Shown: positions 54,835-62,989 of the stretch, piece by piece
How the letters are laid out: each line of letters begins with the position of its first letter
Position numbering within the stretch: the first letter of the stretch is position 1
DNA from: Clostridium sp. CAG:524
GTDB lineage: Bacteria; Bacillota_I; Bacilli_A; RF39; UBA660
Length of the DNA stretch: 64,000 nucleotides
Direction: 5' to 3'
Assembly (NCBI GenBank): GCA_000434555.1
Contig: FR880118.1
Span: 112,032 to 176,031 of the forward strand
Notes under the pieces: generated by a model
Told to the model about the DNA's origin: nothing
Database searches by the model: none
Seen by the model: the letters and a program-made list of their open reading frames with translations, nothing else
Program-made: the position numbers and the translations under genes

Positions 54835-55254
54835 TTAATTATCTTTTTTATTATTCATTTTTAATCCCATTACTAGGCCTTCTTTTTCTTTTTTCATTCT
54901 AGCTAATTCTTCTAATGTAGCATTTAATTCACCATTTTCTTTATTCAACGCACATATTTCTTCATTGTTATCAGCTATTTTACTTTTAATCACAGACATA
55001 TGATGTTCTATTGTTCTAATAAAGAATGAGCCTACATAAGCATTTCCATAAGTTGCTTCATAGTTTCTACCATTTTCATCTATAACATTATAAATTTGTT
55101 CATACCATGCACTACCATGATATGATAAATCATTAGATTCTCTACTATTAACAATTACTCCTTTTACAAATTCTCTTTCATTAGCTCCACGACTTTGTCC
55201 TTTAAAATCATAGAATATTAATACTTCTGTTCCATTTTGAATTATTTTATCCAT
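54835..55254 (-). CDS. Unknown protein with C-terminal coiled coil
   Basis: A 139-aa protein. The N-terminal ~85 residues look beta-rich (VLIFYDFKGQSRG, YHGSAWYEQIYNVIDENG), and residues 90-130 form a heptad-like coiled coil. AGGAGG precedes the ATG. It lies in a run of minus-strand genes with the RyR-like and HD-kinase genes. No family recognised. Confidence 0.55.
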   Translation of the reverse strand: MDKIIQNGTEVLIFYDFKGQSRGANEREFVKGVIVNSRESNDLSYHGSAWYEQIYNVIDENGRNYEATYGNAYVGSFFIRTIEHHMSVIKSKIADNNEEICALNKENGELNATLEELARMKKEKEGLVMGLKMNNKKDN

Positions 55255-55350
55255 AATACAAAACCTCCTTATAAATTTATTGTATCACATTATTTTGATT
55301 ATTACTATCTTGAGTGTTATTTACAATATTTTGATTTATACTGCTTTGGT

Positions 55351-55884
55351 TCATAACGTTTTTCCACTTTGAATTCCATATTTATCACAAAGTTCTTCCA
55401 TATTGATTAGACCTTGTTTATAAGCTTCAACTTTATTACAAGCTGGTAAGAGTTGTGCTATATCTTTATCTTTTTCTTCTTGTGATAATTCATTATAAGG
55501 TACAACAAGTTTTGGATCACCATAATTTGAATCAAATACCCAACTGTTTCTTTTTAACCATTCTTCATGTATATGTGATGCCATTTTATCTATATCTTCT
55601 TTTGTAAATTGTTCACCATTTAATACTTTTTCATATACAAGACCTATTGCAACCCTTCCTGCTTCTAAATTTTCATATTGCCAATTAGAGGGTAATTCTT
55701 CAAATGTACAATTAGCAATATCAACTTCATCAGTGCCATGTGCTAAATTCCATTCTTCATCTTTTGATTTTTTAATTCTAGATTCATATGTACCATCTTC
55801 TCTTTTTCTACTATTTCTCCATACTTCATGCATATCAGAACCTAATGAATATGATAAAGCTTCTTTTATTGTTTCATTATCCAT
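55351..55884 (-). CDS. RyR-domain-like protein
   Basis: A 177-aa protein. Residues ~105-155 read ASHIHEEWLKRNSWVFD... LVVPYNELSQEEKDKD, the signature of the ryanodine-receptor-type RyR domain that occurs in many bacterial and phage proteins. The N-terminal ~100 residues are unassigned (SDMHEVWRNSRKREDG also looks like a partial RyR repeat). RyR domains in bacteria are suspected to bind nucleotide-like ligands. GAGG precedes the ATG; the next gene is the HD-kinase fusion. Confidence 0.65.
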   Translation of the reverse strand: MDNETIKEALSYSLGSDMHEVWRNSRKREDGTYESRIKKSKDEEWNLAHGTDEVDIANCTFEELPSNWQYENLEAGRVAIGLVYEKVLNGEQFTKEDIDKMASHIHEEWLKRNSWVFDSNYGDPKLVVPYNELSQEEKDKDIAQLLPACNKVEAYKQGLINMEELCDKYGIQSGKTL

Positions 55885-55900
55885 AATATTTCCTCACTTA

Positions 55901-57235
55901 TTACAATTTATATTTCTTTTTAAAACTTTCAATATATTTACTTCTCATATCATTCATAACTTCACAAGCTACTTTTATTGATAAATCATTCATATTAATA
56001 TTTGATGTATCAACAAGTATTAAAGAGTTTACACTATTTTCAAATAATTCTTTTAAATCTTTTACACTATCATTATATTCAGTAATATTTTCATTATTTA
56101 AAAATGATCTTTTCTCAAGTGCTAAACTTGAATTGTAATCTCTTTTTAATGATGTAATTGGATCAGCATAAGTAATTACTAATACATCTATTAATTCTTT
56201 TGATATCTCTTTGTACTTTAACTGTAATTCATTATACATTTTAGTATCCATATCATTTTTCTTATATCTAATATAATTCCATATTTGCCTATCATTAATA
56301 CTTCTATCAACTATAATTATATCCTTTTTAGTATTAATTTCATCTTGTAATTGTTTTACAGTTTCTTCTATTATTGCTAAATTAGAATCTAGTTTATTTG
56401 AATCTTTATACTTTTGCTTAAATACTTCTTTAAAATATTTTGATGTAGTAAATTCTTCTATTATTGATATACTAAATCCACCTTTCTTAAAGAAATCATA
56501 TAAATTATTTATTGTAGTAGTTTTACCAGTTCTTGGTGTTCCACTAAACTCAATTACAAATGATTTTTCAAGTGGACATAGTTTTTTTAATCTTTGAAGT
56601 TCCATTTTCATTGCGTTTAATTTTTTTAATTCATTATAGTATTCTTCATTATCATTAAATATTATATTTTTTAAATAATCATCTTCAACATCATTAAAAA
56701 CTATATCTAATACATTTTTTAATCTTTTAAATATTGGTAAGTTTTCATCTTCATTATATATTAAACTTTTATATACATTTGTATAGTACCATTTTTGTTC
56801 TTTTTCACCACGCTTAAATGCACTGAAGTCACGAGTACCATTCTTTTCAAACTTAATCATCATATCTTCTAAATTATTTATTTTGTCAGCACATATCACT
56901 AATTTATTTCTAAGTGGTAATATTTTTGTTTCATCTATAGTATGTTGTTTTCTTTCTTCCCAAGAAAGTGATTTATCTGGTTCACTTGCGCCCATTACTA
57001 GAGAAGCTATGTCTTTTCCAAATTCTTTTTCAATATCTTCTATAGTATATTTAGTATCTTCTACTACATCATGAAGATAACCAGCAGCCACTACATTATC
57101 ATCATAACCATATTCCTCTAATAATTCTGCAACACTAATCGGATGCATTATCATTGGTTTATCTTTTTCATTTTTTCTTACTTGTCCTTTGTGTGCTTTA
57201 ATCGCAAATTCTTTTGCTTTTTCTTTAATATTCAT
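55901..57235 (-). CDS. Fusion of MESH1/RelA-type HD hydrolase and P-loop nucleotide kinase
   Basis: A 444-aa protein. Residues 1 to ~180 are an HD domain of the RelA/SpoT-MESH1 type: AHKGQVRKNEKDKPMIMHPISVAELL, AGYLHDVVEDT, CADKINNL. Residues ~215-440 are a P-loop kinase: FVIEFSGTPRTGKTTTINNL (Walker A), IIVDRSINDRQIWNYI (lid-like DRS) and LVITYADP, as in deoxynucleoside or thymidylate kinases. The HD part would hydrolyse (p)ppGpp or a related nucleotide and the kinase part phosphorylate a nucleoside or nucleotide. GGAGGG precedes the ATG. Confidence 0.8.
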   Translation of the reverse strand: MNIKEKAKEFAIKAHKGQVRKNEKDKPMIMHPISVAELLEEYGYDDNVVAAGYLHDVVEDTKYTIEDIEKEFGKDIASLVMGASEPDKSLSWEERKQHTIDETKILPLRNKLVICADKINNLEDMMIKFEKNGTRDFSAFKRGEKEQKWYYTNVYKSLIYNEDENLPIFKRLKNVLDIVFNDVEDDYLKNIIFNDNEEYYNELKKLNAMKMELQRLKKLCPLEKSFVIEFSGTPRTGKTTTINNLYDFFKKGGFSISIIEEFTTSKYFKEVFKQKYKDSNKLDSNLAIIEETVKQLQDEINTKKDIIIVDRSINDRQIWNYIRYKKNDMDTKMYNELQLKYKEISKELIDVLVITYADPITSLKRDYNSSLALEKRSFLNNENITEYNDSVKDLKELFENSVNSLILVDTSNINMNDLSIKVACEVMNDMRSKYIESFKKKYKL

Positions 57236-57310
57236 ACTACCCTCCTACTACTCACTAATTATATTTTATCATAATTAATAATCTAATAACATTACTATTT
57301 TAGTTAATTA

Positions 57311-57339
57311 TTGAATAAGTATTATTAGTATTATATAAT
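57311..57339 (+). promoter_or_regulatory. Promoter of the 114-aa/SIR2-like pair
   Basis: TTGAAT and TATAAT spaced by 17 nt, 21 nt before the ATG. Confidence 0.6.
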
Positions 57340-57360
57340 CAAATTGAAAGAAGGCAACAT

Positions 57361-57705
57361 ATGAAATTTCCTTATAAAATTTGTAAATTAACTAATAATG
57401 AAGTTAATATTTTTAATAAATACTTTGCTACTAAAGGTGAATTTGTTTTTGAAGGTATATGGTTTAGAAGTCAAGAAGAAGTAAATAAAAATGTATCAGG
57501 ATATATTGACAATACTACTAGAAATAGAAGAACAATTCATTATAATCATGTGTTTTATGTTAAAGACAATTATTTAATGGTAAAAAGTTCATACATATAT
57601 TTAAGCATTAGATTAAATAATAATGAATACGATAAATATCTAAACGACATAATAAATACTTTAGAAAATAATAATTACATAAAAAACAATAATATATATA
57701 TATAA
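57361..57705 (+). CDS. Small unknown protein upstream of SIR2-like gene
   Basis: A 114-aa protein (MKFPYKICKLTNNEVN...) rich in N, Y and K, with no membrane segment. It is preceded by AAGG and lies 17 nt before the SIR2-like gene, probably in the same transcript. No family recognised. Confidence 0.55.
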   Translation: MKFPYKICKLTNNEVNIFNKYFATKGEFVFEGIWFRSQEEVNKNVSGYIDNTTRNRRTIHYNHVFYVKDNYLMVKSSYIYLSIRLNNNEYDKYLNDIINTLENNNYIKNNNIYI

Positions 57706-57722
57706 AAGATAATCTAAATATA

Positions 57723-58544
57723 ATGATTAACAAGTATGATAAAAATCCTTATGATGAAATAATTGATAATTACAAAACTGTTGATATTATTGTTAAAAGT
57801 GATAATTTAAATAATACTGATAAGTTATTTAATCAAGTATGGAATTTACAAGTTAAAGGAATTAGAGAAAGAGACACGCGTGGTAATCCTAAATATATTA
57901 ATGATTTTAATGAACTAAAGGAATACTTTCCAATGGCTGTAGAACTAGGATGTGGACCTTCTATTGAAGCAGGTGTAATGCCATTATATAAATTACACGA
58001 AATATATAAAGTTCAAAGACATAGTGATGGAAAATTCTATTTTGGTACTAGTGATACACTTATAAAACAAATTATAGAAAAAGATAATGTTAAATTTGAT
58101 GAATTCTATGAAATCGTTGCTGAATGTATAAAAGCAAAACCAACTAATTTTCATTATAATTTAAAGAAAATGTATGATAAGAAGTTATTCACTATGAATC
58201 TTTTTAACAATAATTTTGATAGGTTATGTAAAAGAATTGGTATTAATGAAAATATATTAAGAGTTTATAATATAGAAAATTACTTTCCTAAAGTTATTTT
58301 TGATAAGGATGTTAAAGCACTTTTATGTATAGGTACTCATGCTGATAGAAGACTTATACAAAGACAAGCAAGAAATCAAGGACTAAAAATAATATATGTA
58401 GACCCAGAAGGATTTAATACTGATAATGAATTCTTTAAATATGAAATTGAAGGTGCTAAAGATGAAGACTATATTTTAAAAATGACAGCTAGTGAATTTT
58501 CTCAAGTATTAGAGAATATTATAAATGAAGAAGATGTCAAATAA
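57723..58544 (+). CDS. Divergent SIR2-like NAD-binding protein
   Basis: A 273-aa protein with the shape of a sirtuin: AVELGCGPSIEAGVMPLYKLHEIY in place of the GAG-ISAESGIPDFR motif, TMNLFNNNFDRLCKRIG in place of the TQNIDGLH motif, and ALLCIGTHADRRLIQRQARNQGLKIIYVDPE as the second Rossmann strand. The usual catalytic His after the NID motif is not obvious and no zinc cysteines are seen. It may be an NAD hydrolase-like or NAD-sensing protein rather than a deacetylase. No Shine-Dalgarno site. Confidence 0.65.
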   Translation: MINKYDKNPYDEIIDNYKTVDIIVKSDNLNNTDKLFNQVWNLQVKGIRERDTRGNPKYINDFNELKEYFPMAVELGCGPSIEAGVMPLYKLHEIYKVQRHSDGKFYFGTSDTLIKQIIEKDNVKFDEFYEIVAECIKAKPTNFHYNLKKMYDKKLFTMNLFNNNFDRLCKRIGINENILRVYNIENYFPKVIFDKDVKALLCIGTHADRRLIQRQARNQGLKIIYVDPEGFNTDNEFFKYEIEGAKDEDYILKMTASEFSQVLENIINEEDVK

Positions 58545-58610
58545 ATGTTTATTTAATGCTTTATTTCGTTATTTATTGTAAAATATTAGTAGTATGGAGG
58601 TATTTTATTT

Positions 58611-59078
58611 ATGGATATAAAAAGATGTACTAAAGAATCATTCGCTGTTATAGGACGTGAAGGTTCTACTTTAGATGGTAAAAATTTCATACAAAAACTA
58701 TGGGATGATGTTGATTCTCATTTTAATGAAATAAGTGATTTAGCTTTAAAGGATATAAATGGTAATATTGTTGGTAGATGGGGACTTACTTCTGACTTTA
58801 ATCACAATTTAAAGCCTTGGGAAGAAAACTATAGAAGAGGACTTTATCTTGCTGGTGTTGAATGCAATATTGATGCTGATGCTCCATATGGATGGACAAA
58901 ATGGATTATACCAAGTTATGAATATATTTATGTTGAAATTGAAAATAAAGATACATTTATAAAAACAATATTTTACTTAGAAGAGAATAATATTCCACTT
59001 ATAGGTGGAGTCAATAAGTATTATTCACCCATTACTAAAAAAGATTACTTATTTTTTCCAATTAAAAAGATTGATTAA
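58611..59078 (+). CDS. GyrI-like effector-binding domain protein
   Basis: A 155-aa stand-alone effector-binding fold: FAVIGREGSTLDG at the start, then IVGRWGLTSDF, YLAGVECNIDADAPYGWTKWIIPSYEYIYVEI. It corresponds to the AraC-type/GyrI small-molecule-binding domain without a DNA-binding part. TGGAGG precedes the ATG. It may sequester or sense a hydrophobic ligand. Confidence 0.75.
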   Translation: MDIKRCTKESFAVIGREGSTLDGKNFIQKLWDDVDSHFNEISDLALKDINGNIVGRWGLTSDFNHNLKPWEENYRRGLYLAGVECNIDADAPYGWTKWIIPSYEYIYVEIENKDTFIKTIFYLEENNIPLIGGVNKYYSPITKKDYLFFPIKKID

Positions 59079-59088
59079 TTAATTTTAA

Positions 59089-60024
59089 TCAATTTTTTCT
59101 TAAGAAATTACTATTTTTTCTATATTCTTTACTTTGTAATTTTTTATATCTATTAAATTCTTCCTGTGATATTTCTCCATTTTCTATTGCTTGTAAAATT
59201 CTACATACTTTTATATTTTCATGTGTACAAGTAGTATACTTACATTCTTTAGATAATTCTATTATCTTACTAAAAACTACATTTAAATCACTACTCATAT
59301 CATTTGATGCTACACTTCTTATACCAGGTTCATCTATAACGATTCTTGAATCTTTCAAAATATATAGATTTCTACTAGTAGTAGTGTGTTTACCTTTGTC
59401 ATCTTTATGTCTTATATCATTAGTTTTTATTTCATCATTATCAAGTAATGTATTTATAAGAGTACTTTTTCCTACTCCACTACTTCCAATAAAGACTGCT
59501 GTTTCATTTTCTTTCCATACACTTTTTAAATCATTAATACCTTCTTTATTATATGAACTAATTATAAATACAGGATAGTTAAATCTTTCTTCTATAATCT
59601 TTCTATAATTTTCTCTATCTTTTATAGAACATAAATCACTTTTAGTTAAGATAAATGCTATTTTAGAATTTGCTTTATTACCAAGTAATACTAATCTTTC
59701 TAGCCTTGCTATATTAAAATCATTATTAAGACTCGTCACTATAAACACTATATCAACATTAGAAGCAAGTATTTGCTCTTTACCATTCTTATACTTTTCA
59801 GTAGTTCTATCAATAGATAGTTTCTTTAAAGTATTCTTTCTATTAACAATTTCTTCTATAGTATAATTATCGTATTCATCTTTATTAATTATTACATAAT
59901 CACCAACTACTGGAAGTTCATCACGATTTTTCTTTTTTCTAATAGTTGCGGTAACATTTTCATTATTGAATAGAACATTCCAATTATTTTTATTAACACT
60001 TATTACTCTACCAATATTATTCAT
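59089..60024 (-). CDS. rsgA: Ribosome small-subunit GTPase RsgA
   Basis: A 311-aa circularly permuted GTPase: OB-fold N-terminus (PVVGDYVIIN), G4 LTKSDLC before G1 GSSGVGKSTLIN, G2 TTTSRNL, G3 DEPGIRSV, and a C-terminal zinc site (CKYTTCTHENIKVC). It assists 30S subunit maturation. I use the ATG (MNNIGRV) with GGAGA upstream. It overlaps the ASCH-transglutaminase gene by 8 nt. Confidence 0.95.
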   Translation of the reverse strand: MNNIGRVISVNKNNWNVLFNNENVTATIRKKKNRDELPVVGDYVIINKDEYDNYTIEEIVNRKNTLKKLSIDRTTEKYKNGKEQILASNVDIVFIVTSLNNDFNIARLERLVLLGNKANSKIAFILTKSDLCSIKDRENYRKIIEERFNYPVFIISSYNKEGINDLKSVWKENETAVFIGSSGVGKSTLINTLLDNDEIKTNDIRHKDDKGKHTTTSRNLYILKDSRIVIDEPGIRSVASNDMSSDLNVVFSKIIELSKECKYTTCTHENIKVCRILQAIENGEISQEEFNRYKKLQSKEYRKNSNFLRKN

Positions 60025-60901
60025 ATATTTCTCCATTTAAACAATGATTATTATATTGTTCTAATGTTATATTGTATTTTGGCTTATTATACTTATGTAT
60101 TTCTATATTATTAATATTATCTAATTCATATTTAATAAATTTATTTTTAACATCATTCATTAATTCACTTTTAGAATTATATCCATGAATACCCTTAAAT
60201 CTTTTCCATGAATTTTCTAACCAATAATATTTATTATCTTTTTCAAATATTAAGAATGTATGAGTATGATATTTACTACTTTTACCAATCATAAAATATG
60301 TTTCAATATTCCATTTATTCTTTTGAAGTAAAAATCTCTCTAACTCTACTTGGTCATAACATAATCCTAATTTAGTTTTTAATAGCCTATTTGGTGATTG
60401 TAAAATATAATTATCATTAACTAAATTATCTATTTCAGTATGCCTTTTATTATCATTATCAATATATCCATATTCAATATTATCCATAATGTTAACTGTA
60501 TCATCTAAAGTATAATAATTCCATATACCTAAATTACCTACTGCGTCTATCTTTATATCTAATGGTTCAATATCTTCAAGTACCCAACTATATCTACCAA
60601 CTTCATAGTATCCACAAGTATATTCTTGTTTATTTTTTTCAATCTCTTTGATATAGTCACTTGTCATGTAAACACAATCTACCAGTTTACACTTACATAT
60701 TATTTTTCCATAACTAAAGGTATCATTATCAACTATATCCATTAATTCTTTATTGCCTAAAGTTTTTTTGTCAATCTTAGATACACTTGCATGAATATAT
60801 AATTCTCCTCTATAATTTGTCTTATAACTCCTTGTCTCAATAGACTTTTTCTTATTACATATAAGAGTTGCATATGGTTCTTTTATACTTAATACTTTCA
60901 T
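60017..60901 (-). CDS. ASCH domain fused to transglutaminase-like cysteine peptidase
   Basis: A 294-aa protein. Residues 1 to ~125 are an ASCH domain (MKVLSIKEPYATLICNKKK, IETRSYKTNYRGELYIHAS, GKIICKCKLVDC), an RNA-binding PUA-like fold. Residues ~150-260 carry a papain/transglutaminase-like triad in LGLCYDQVEL (Cys), YHTHTFLIF (His) and YYWLENSW (acidic residue). The start is the ATG with GGTGA upstream. It is the first gene of an operon with rsgA, which may link it to ribosome or RNA metabolism. Confidence 0.75.
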   Translation of the reverse strand: MKVLSIKEPYATLICNKKKSIETRSYKTNYRGELYIHASVSKIDKKTLGNKELMDIVDNDTFSYGKIICKCKLVDCVYMTSDYIKEIEKNKQEYTCGYYEVGRYSWVLEDIEPLDIKIDAVGNLGIWNYYTLDDTVNIMDNIEYGYIDNDNKRHTEIDNLVNDNYILQSPNRLLKTKLGLCYDQVELERFLLQKNKWNIETYFMIGKSSKYHTHTFLIFEKDNKYYWLENSWKRFKGIHGYNSKSELMNDVKNKFIKYELDNINNIEIHKYNKPKYNITLEQYNNHCLNGEIYE

Positions 60902-60999
60902 ATTTCTCACCATATTCATTATATCATTATGTAAAACATTATTCTACAAAATATTTACACACGAATATAATGTAAAGTGTTAATATTTTTGTAAATAAA

Positions 61000-61013
61000 T
61001 ATAATTTATTATG
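61000..61013 (+). promoter_or_regulatory. -10 box immediately before a start codon
   Basis: TATAAT ends 5 nt before the ATG at 61011 and no Shine-Dalgarno site is present, so the mRNA is probably leaderless. Confidence 0.45.
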
Positions 61014-61364
61014 GAAGAAGAAATAAATAGACTTCGTTTTGAAAACAAGATATGGATACTTTTTGCTTTTCTATGTCTATTAAATATTAGAGGTGATGAT
61101 GATGATATTAACTATATCAAAACTAATAATAATAAATATAAAAACGAATCAAATAATATTTTTAAATTCACATTGATATGTACTCTATTTATATATTTAT
61201 ATTTCTTTAGAAGAAATGTTAGATTTTATAATAAAGCAAATTCCAATCAAAAAGAACTATATAGTATTAAAGTATATGGTTCTCTCTTATTAATTGTTGG
61301 TGTTATTTTATTAATATATTTTCAAGTTAATCAAGATTCTTTTGAAGGTGGTCCTGCTTTATAA
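61011..61364 (+). CDS. Small two-TM membrane protein
   Basis: A 117-aa protein with hydrophobic segments near residues 51-65 and 88-104, a weaker one at 15-25, and an acidic DDDD patch near residue 30. The tail DSFEGGPAL is short. No family recognised. It converges tail to tail on the transglutaminase-like gene with no gap. Confidence 0.55.
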   Translation: MEEEINRLRFENKIWILFAFLCLLNIRGDDDDINYIKTNNNKYKNESNNIFKFTLICTLFIYLYFFRRNVRFYNKANSNQKELYSIKVYGSLLLIVGVILLIYFQVNQDSFEGGPAL

Positions 61365-62852
61365 TTATTTATTCTCTAATATTGTTTTTAATGTTCTTGT
61401 AAGTTTAATACCTTCAATATTTTTATCTATATCATTTTTATCTTTCCATTCATCAAATTCTTCAGTAGTAAGTTTTTCAGGCATTCCAAATAAGACATGT
61501 AGTAACTTTGAATCCAATGGTGAACTACCTATTACTGCTTTCTTTATTGATTCAGTATCAAATGGATATTTATCTGGTTCACTATAAAATTCTCTTTTTC
61601 TTACATTATACATTACTTCTAATAAAATCATCGGATCTAATGTTTGACCATAAAATAGTGATTGATATCTATCTAATGAATTCATTAAATTTTCAGTATC
61701 TATTGTTGTTGCTAAAATATGTCTAAAATCTTTTGGTGCCTTATTTGTAAATATTATTTTACTAGCAAGTGCTTTTCCGTCTATAAGTATTGCTAAATCA
61801 TTAAATGATTGTGCCATTTCTTCTGGAACACTTTCTAATCCTTCTGTTAATATTATCTTTTTAACTCTTGGTGATAAATTTTTACTATAAGATGATAGTG
61901 TTACATCATTGTATTCTTGGTCAAAAAATCTAAATTCATCTTTTGATTTACAAAAGAATTTATATGATTTTAAATATGATTTATCTCCTTCACATTTCTT
62001 ACTATCCCATGTAGGATCAAACATAAATACACCATTAACATGATATTTTTTGTCTTTAACATATACTAAACTTCTTACATGACCTTTTTTATTATTTTCT
62101 TTTTTGATAAGTTTATAATCCATTACACTTATACCTAAATTTTTAAGTACACTATTAAATATAGCAACATATCCAGCACAAACTATTTTATCTCCAAATA
62201 AAACCGAAGATAAATCTCTTGATATTCTATCTGATTCGGTATCAAGTTCTCTTGTATATACTTTTTCTCTAACTAAGTCATAAGCATACATTATTTCTTC
62301 TAAGGGACTTAAGTTATGTTTTCTAATTGTTTTTACTATTTCATCTATCGCATCTATTGTTTTCTTATATTCTTCAATATGTCTTTCAGTTTTATTACCA
62401 TCAAAATATAAGTAAACATTTTTATATTCACCAAATAAGTTATATAACTCATTTCCTACTTCACTATCAATAGAGTAATTTCCATTTAAATGCATTGTTT
62501 TGGTTTTTAAAATTGGATTTCTTTCAATATAGTCTTTTATAGATTGTTCTGCTACAAAAGATATGGAAGTTAAATCTTTTACCAAATCAGGACTTTCTAA
62601 TATTATTCTTTCTATTATTTTTGAATTTTCTTTAAATAGATTACTACCTGGAATATCATTATCAGTTAATTCATTTATTAACATTTTATTAACATTTATT
62701 TTTTCTAATGCTTCTTCTATTGGTGTATCTGGTAATACCGTTAGACCTAATATACACTCATTATTCTTTTCATCATAATATATTGGATATAGTGTTGGAT
62801 ATGAGTGTGTATCTTTATCATCTAATACTCTTATATCTATGGTATATTTCAT
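61365..62852 (-). CDS. Transglutaminase-like protein
   Basis: A 495-aa cytosolic protein. The middle domain (residues ~180-310) has the transglutaminase-like triad: Cys in KIVCAGYVAIFNSVLKNLGI, His in KGHVRSLVYVKD and Asp in FMFDPTWDS. The N-terminal ~170 residues and the C-terminal ~180 residues are unassigned. No signal peptide. Such proteins may be cysteine proteases rather than true cross-linkers. No good Shine-Dalgarno site; TATAAA lies 7 nt before the ATG. Confidence 0.75.
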   Translation of the reverse strand: MKYTIDIRVLDDKDTHSYPTLYPIYYDEKNNECILGLTVLPDTPIEEALEKINVNKMLINELTDNDIPGSNLFKENSKIIERIILESPDLVKDLTSISFVAEQSIKDYIERNPILKTKTMHLNGNYSIDSEVGNELYNLFGEYKNVYLYFDGNKTERHIEEYKKTIDAIDEIVKTIRKHNLSPLEEIMYAYDLVREKVYTRELDTESDRISRDLSSVLFGDKIVCAGYVAIFNSVLKNLGISVMDYKLIKKENNKKGHVRSLVYVKDKKYHVNGVFMFDPTWDSKKCEGDKSYLKSYKFFCKSKDEFRFFDQEYNDVTLSSYSKNLSPRVKKIILTEGLESVPEEMAQSFNDLAILIDGKALASKIIFTNKAPKDFRHILATTIDTENLMNSLDRYQSLFYGQTLDPMILLEVMYNVRKREFYSEPDKYPFDTESIKKAVIGSSPLDSKLLHVLFGMPEKLTTEEFDEWKDKNDIDKNIEGIKLTRTLKTILENK

Positions 62853-62864
62853 AATCGTTTTTAT

Positions 62865-62893
62865 ATAAAATAAAACCTATCTATACAATAGGT
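62865..62893 (-). terminator. Terminator of the HD hydrolase gene
   Basis: ACCTAT...ATAGGT stem with a 7-nt loop, followed on the minus strand by TTTTATTTTA, about 100 nt after the stop codon. Confidence 0.55.
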
Positions 62894-62989
62894 CTATTTT
62901 ATAATCCCCCTTTTAATTATATTTTTCCATATTGTACCTAAGTACATTATATTAAAACATATATAGAAGGAAAAGTCAATTATTACACA

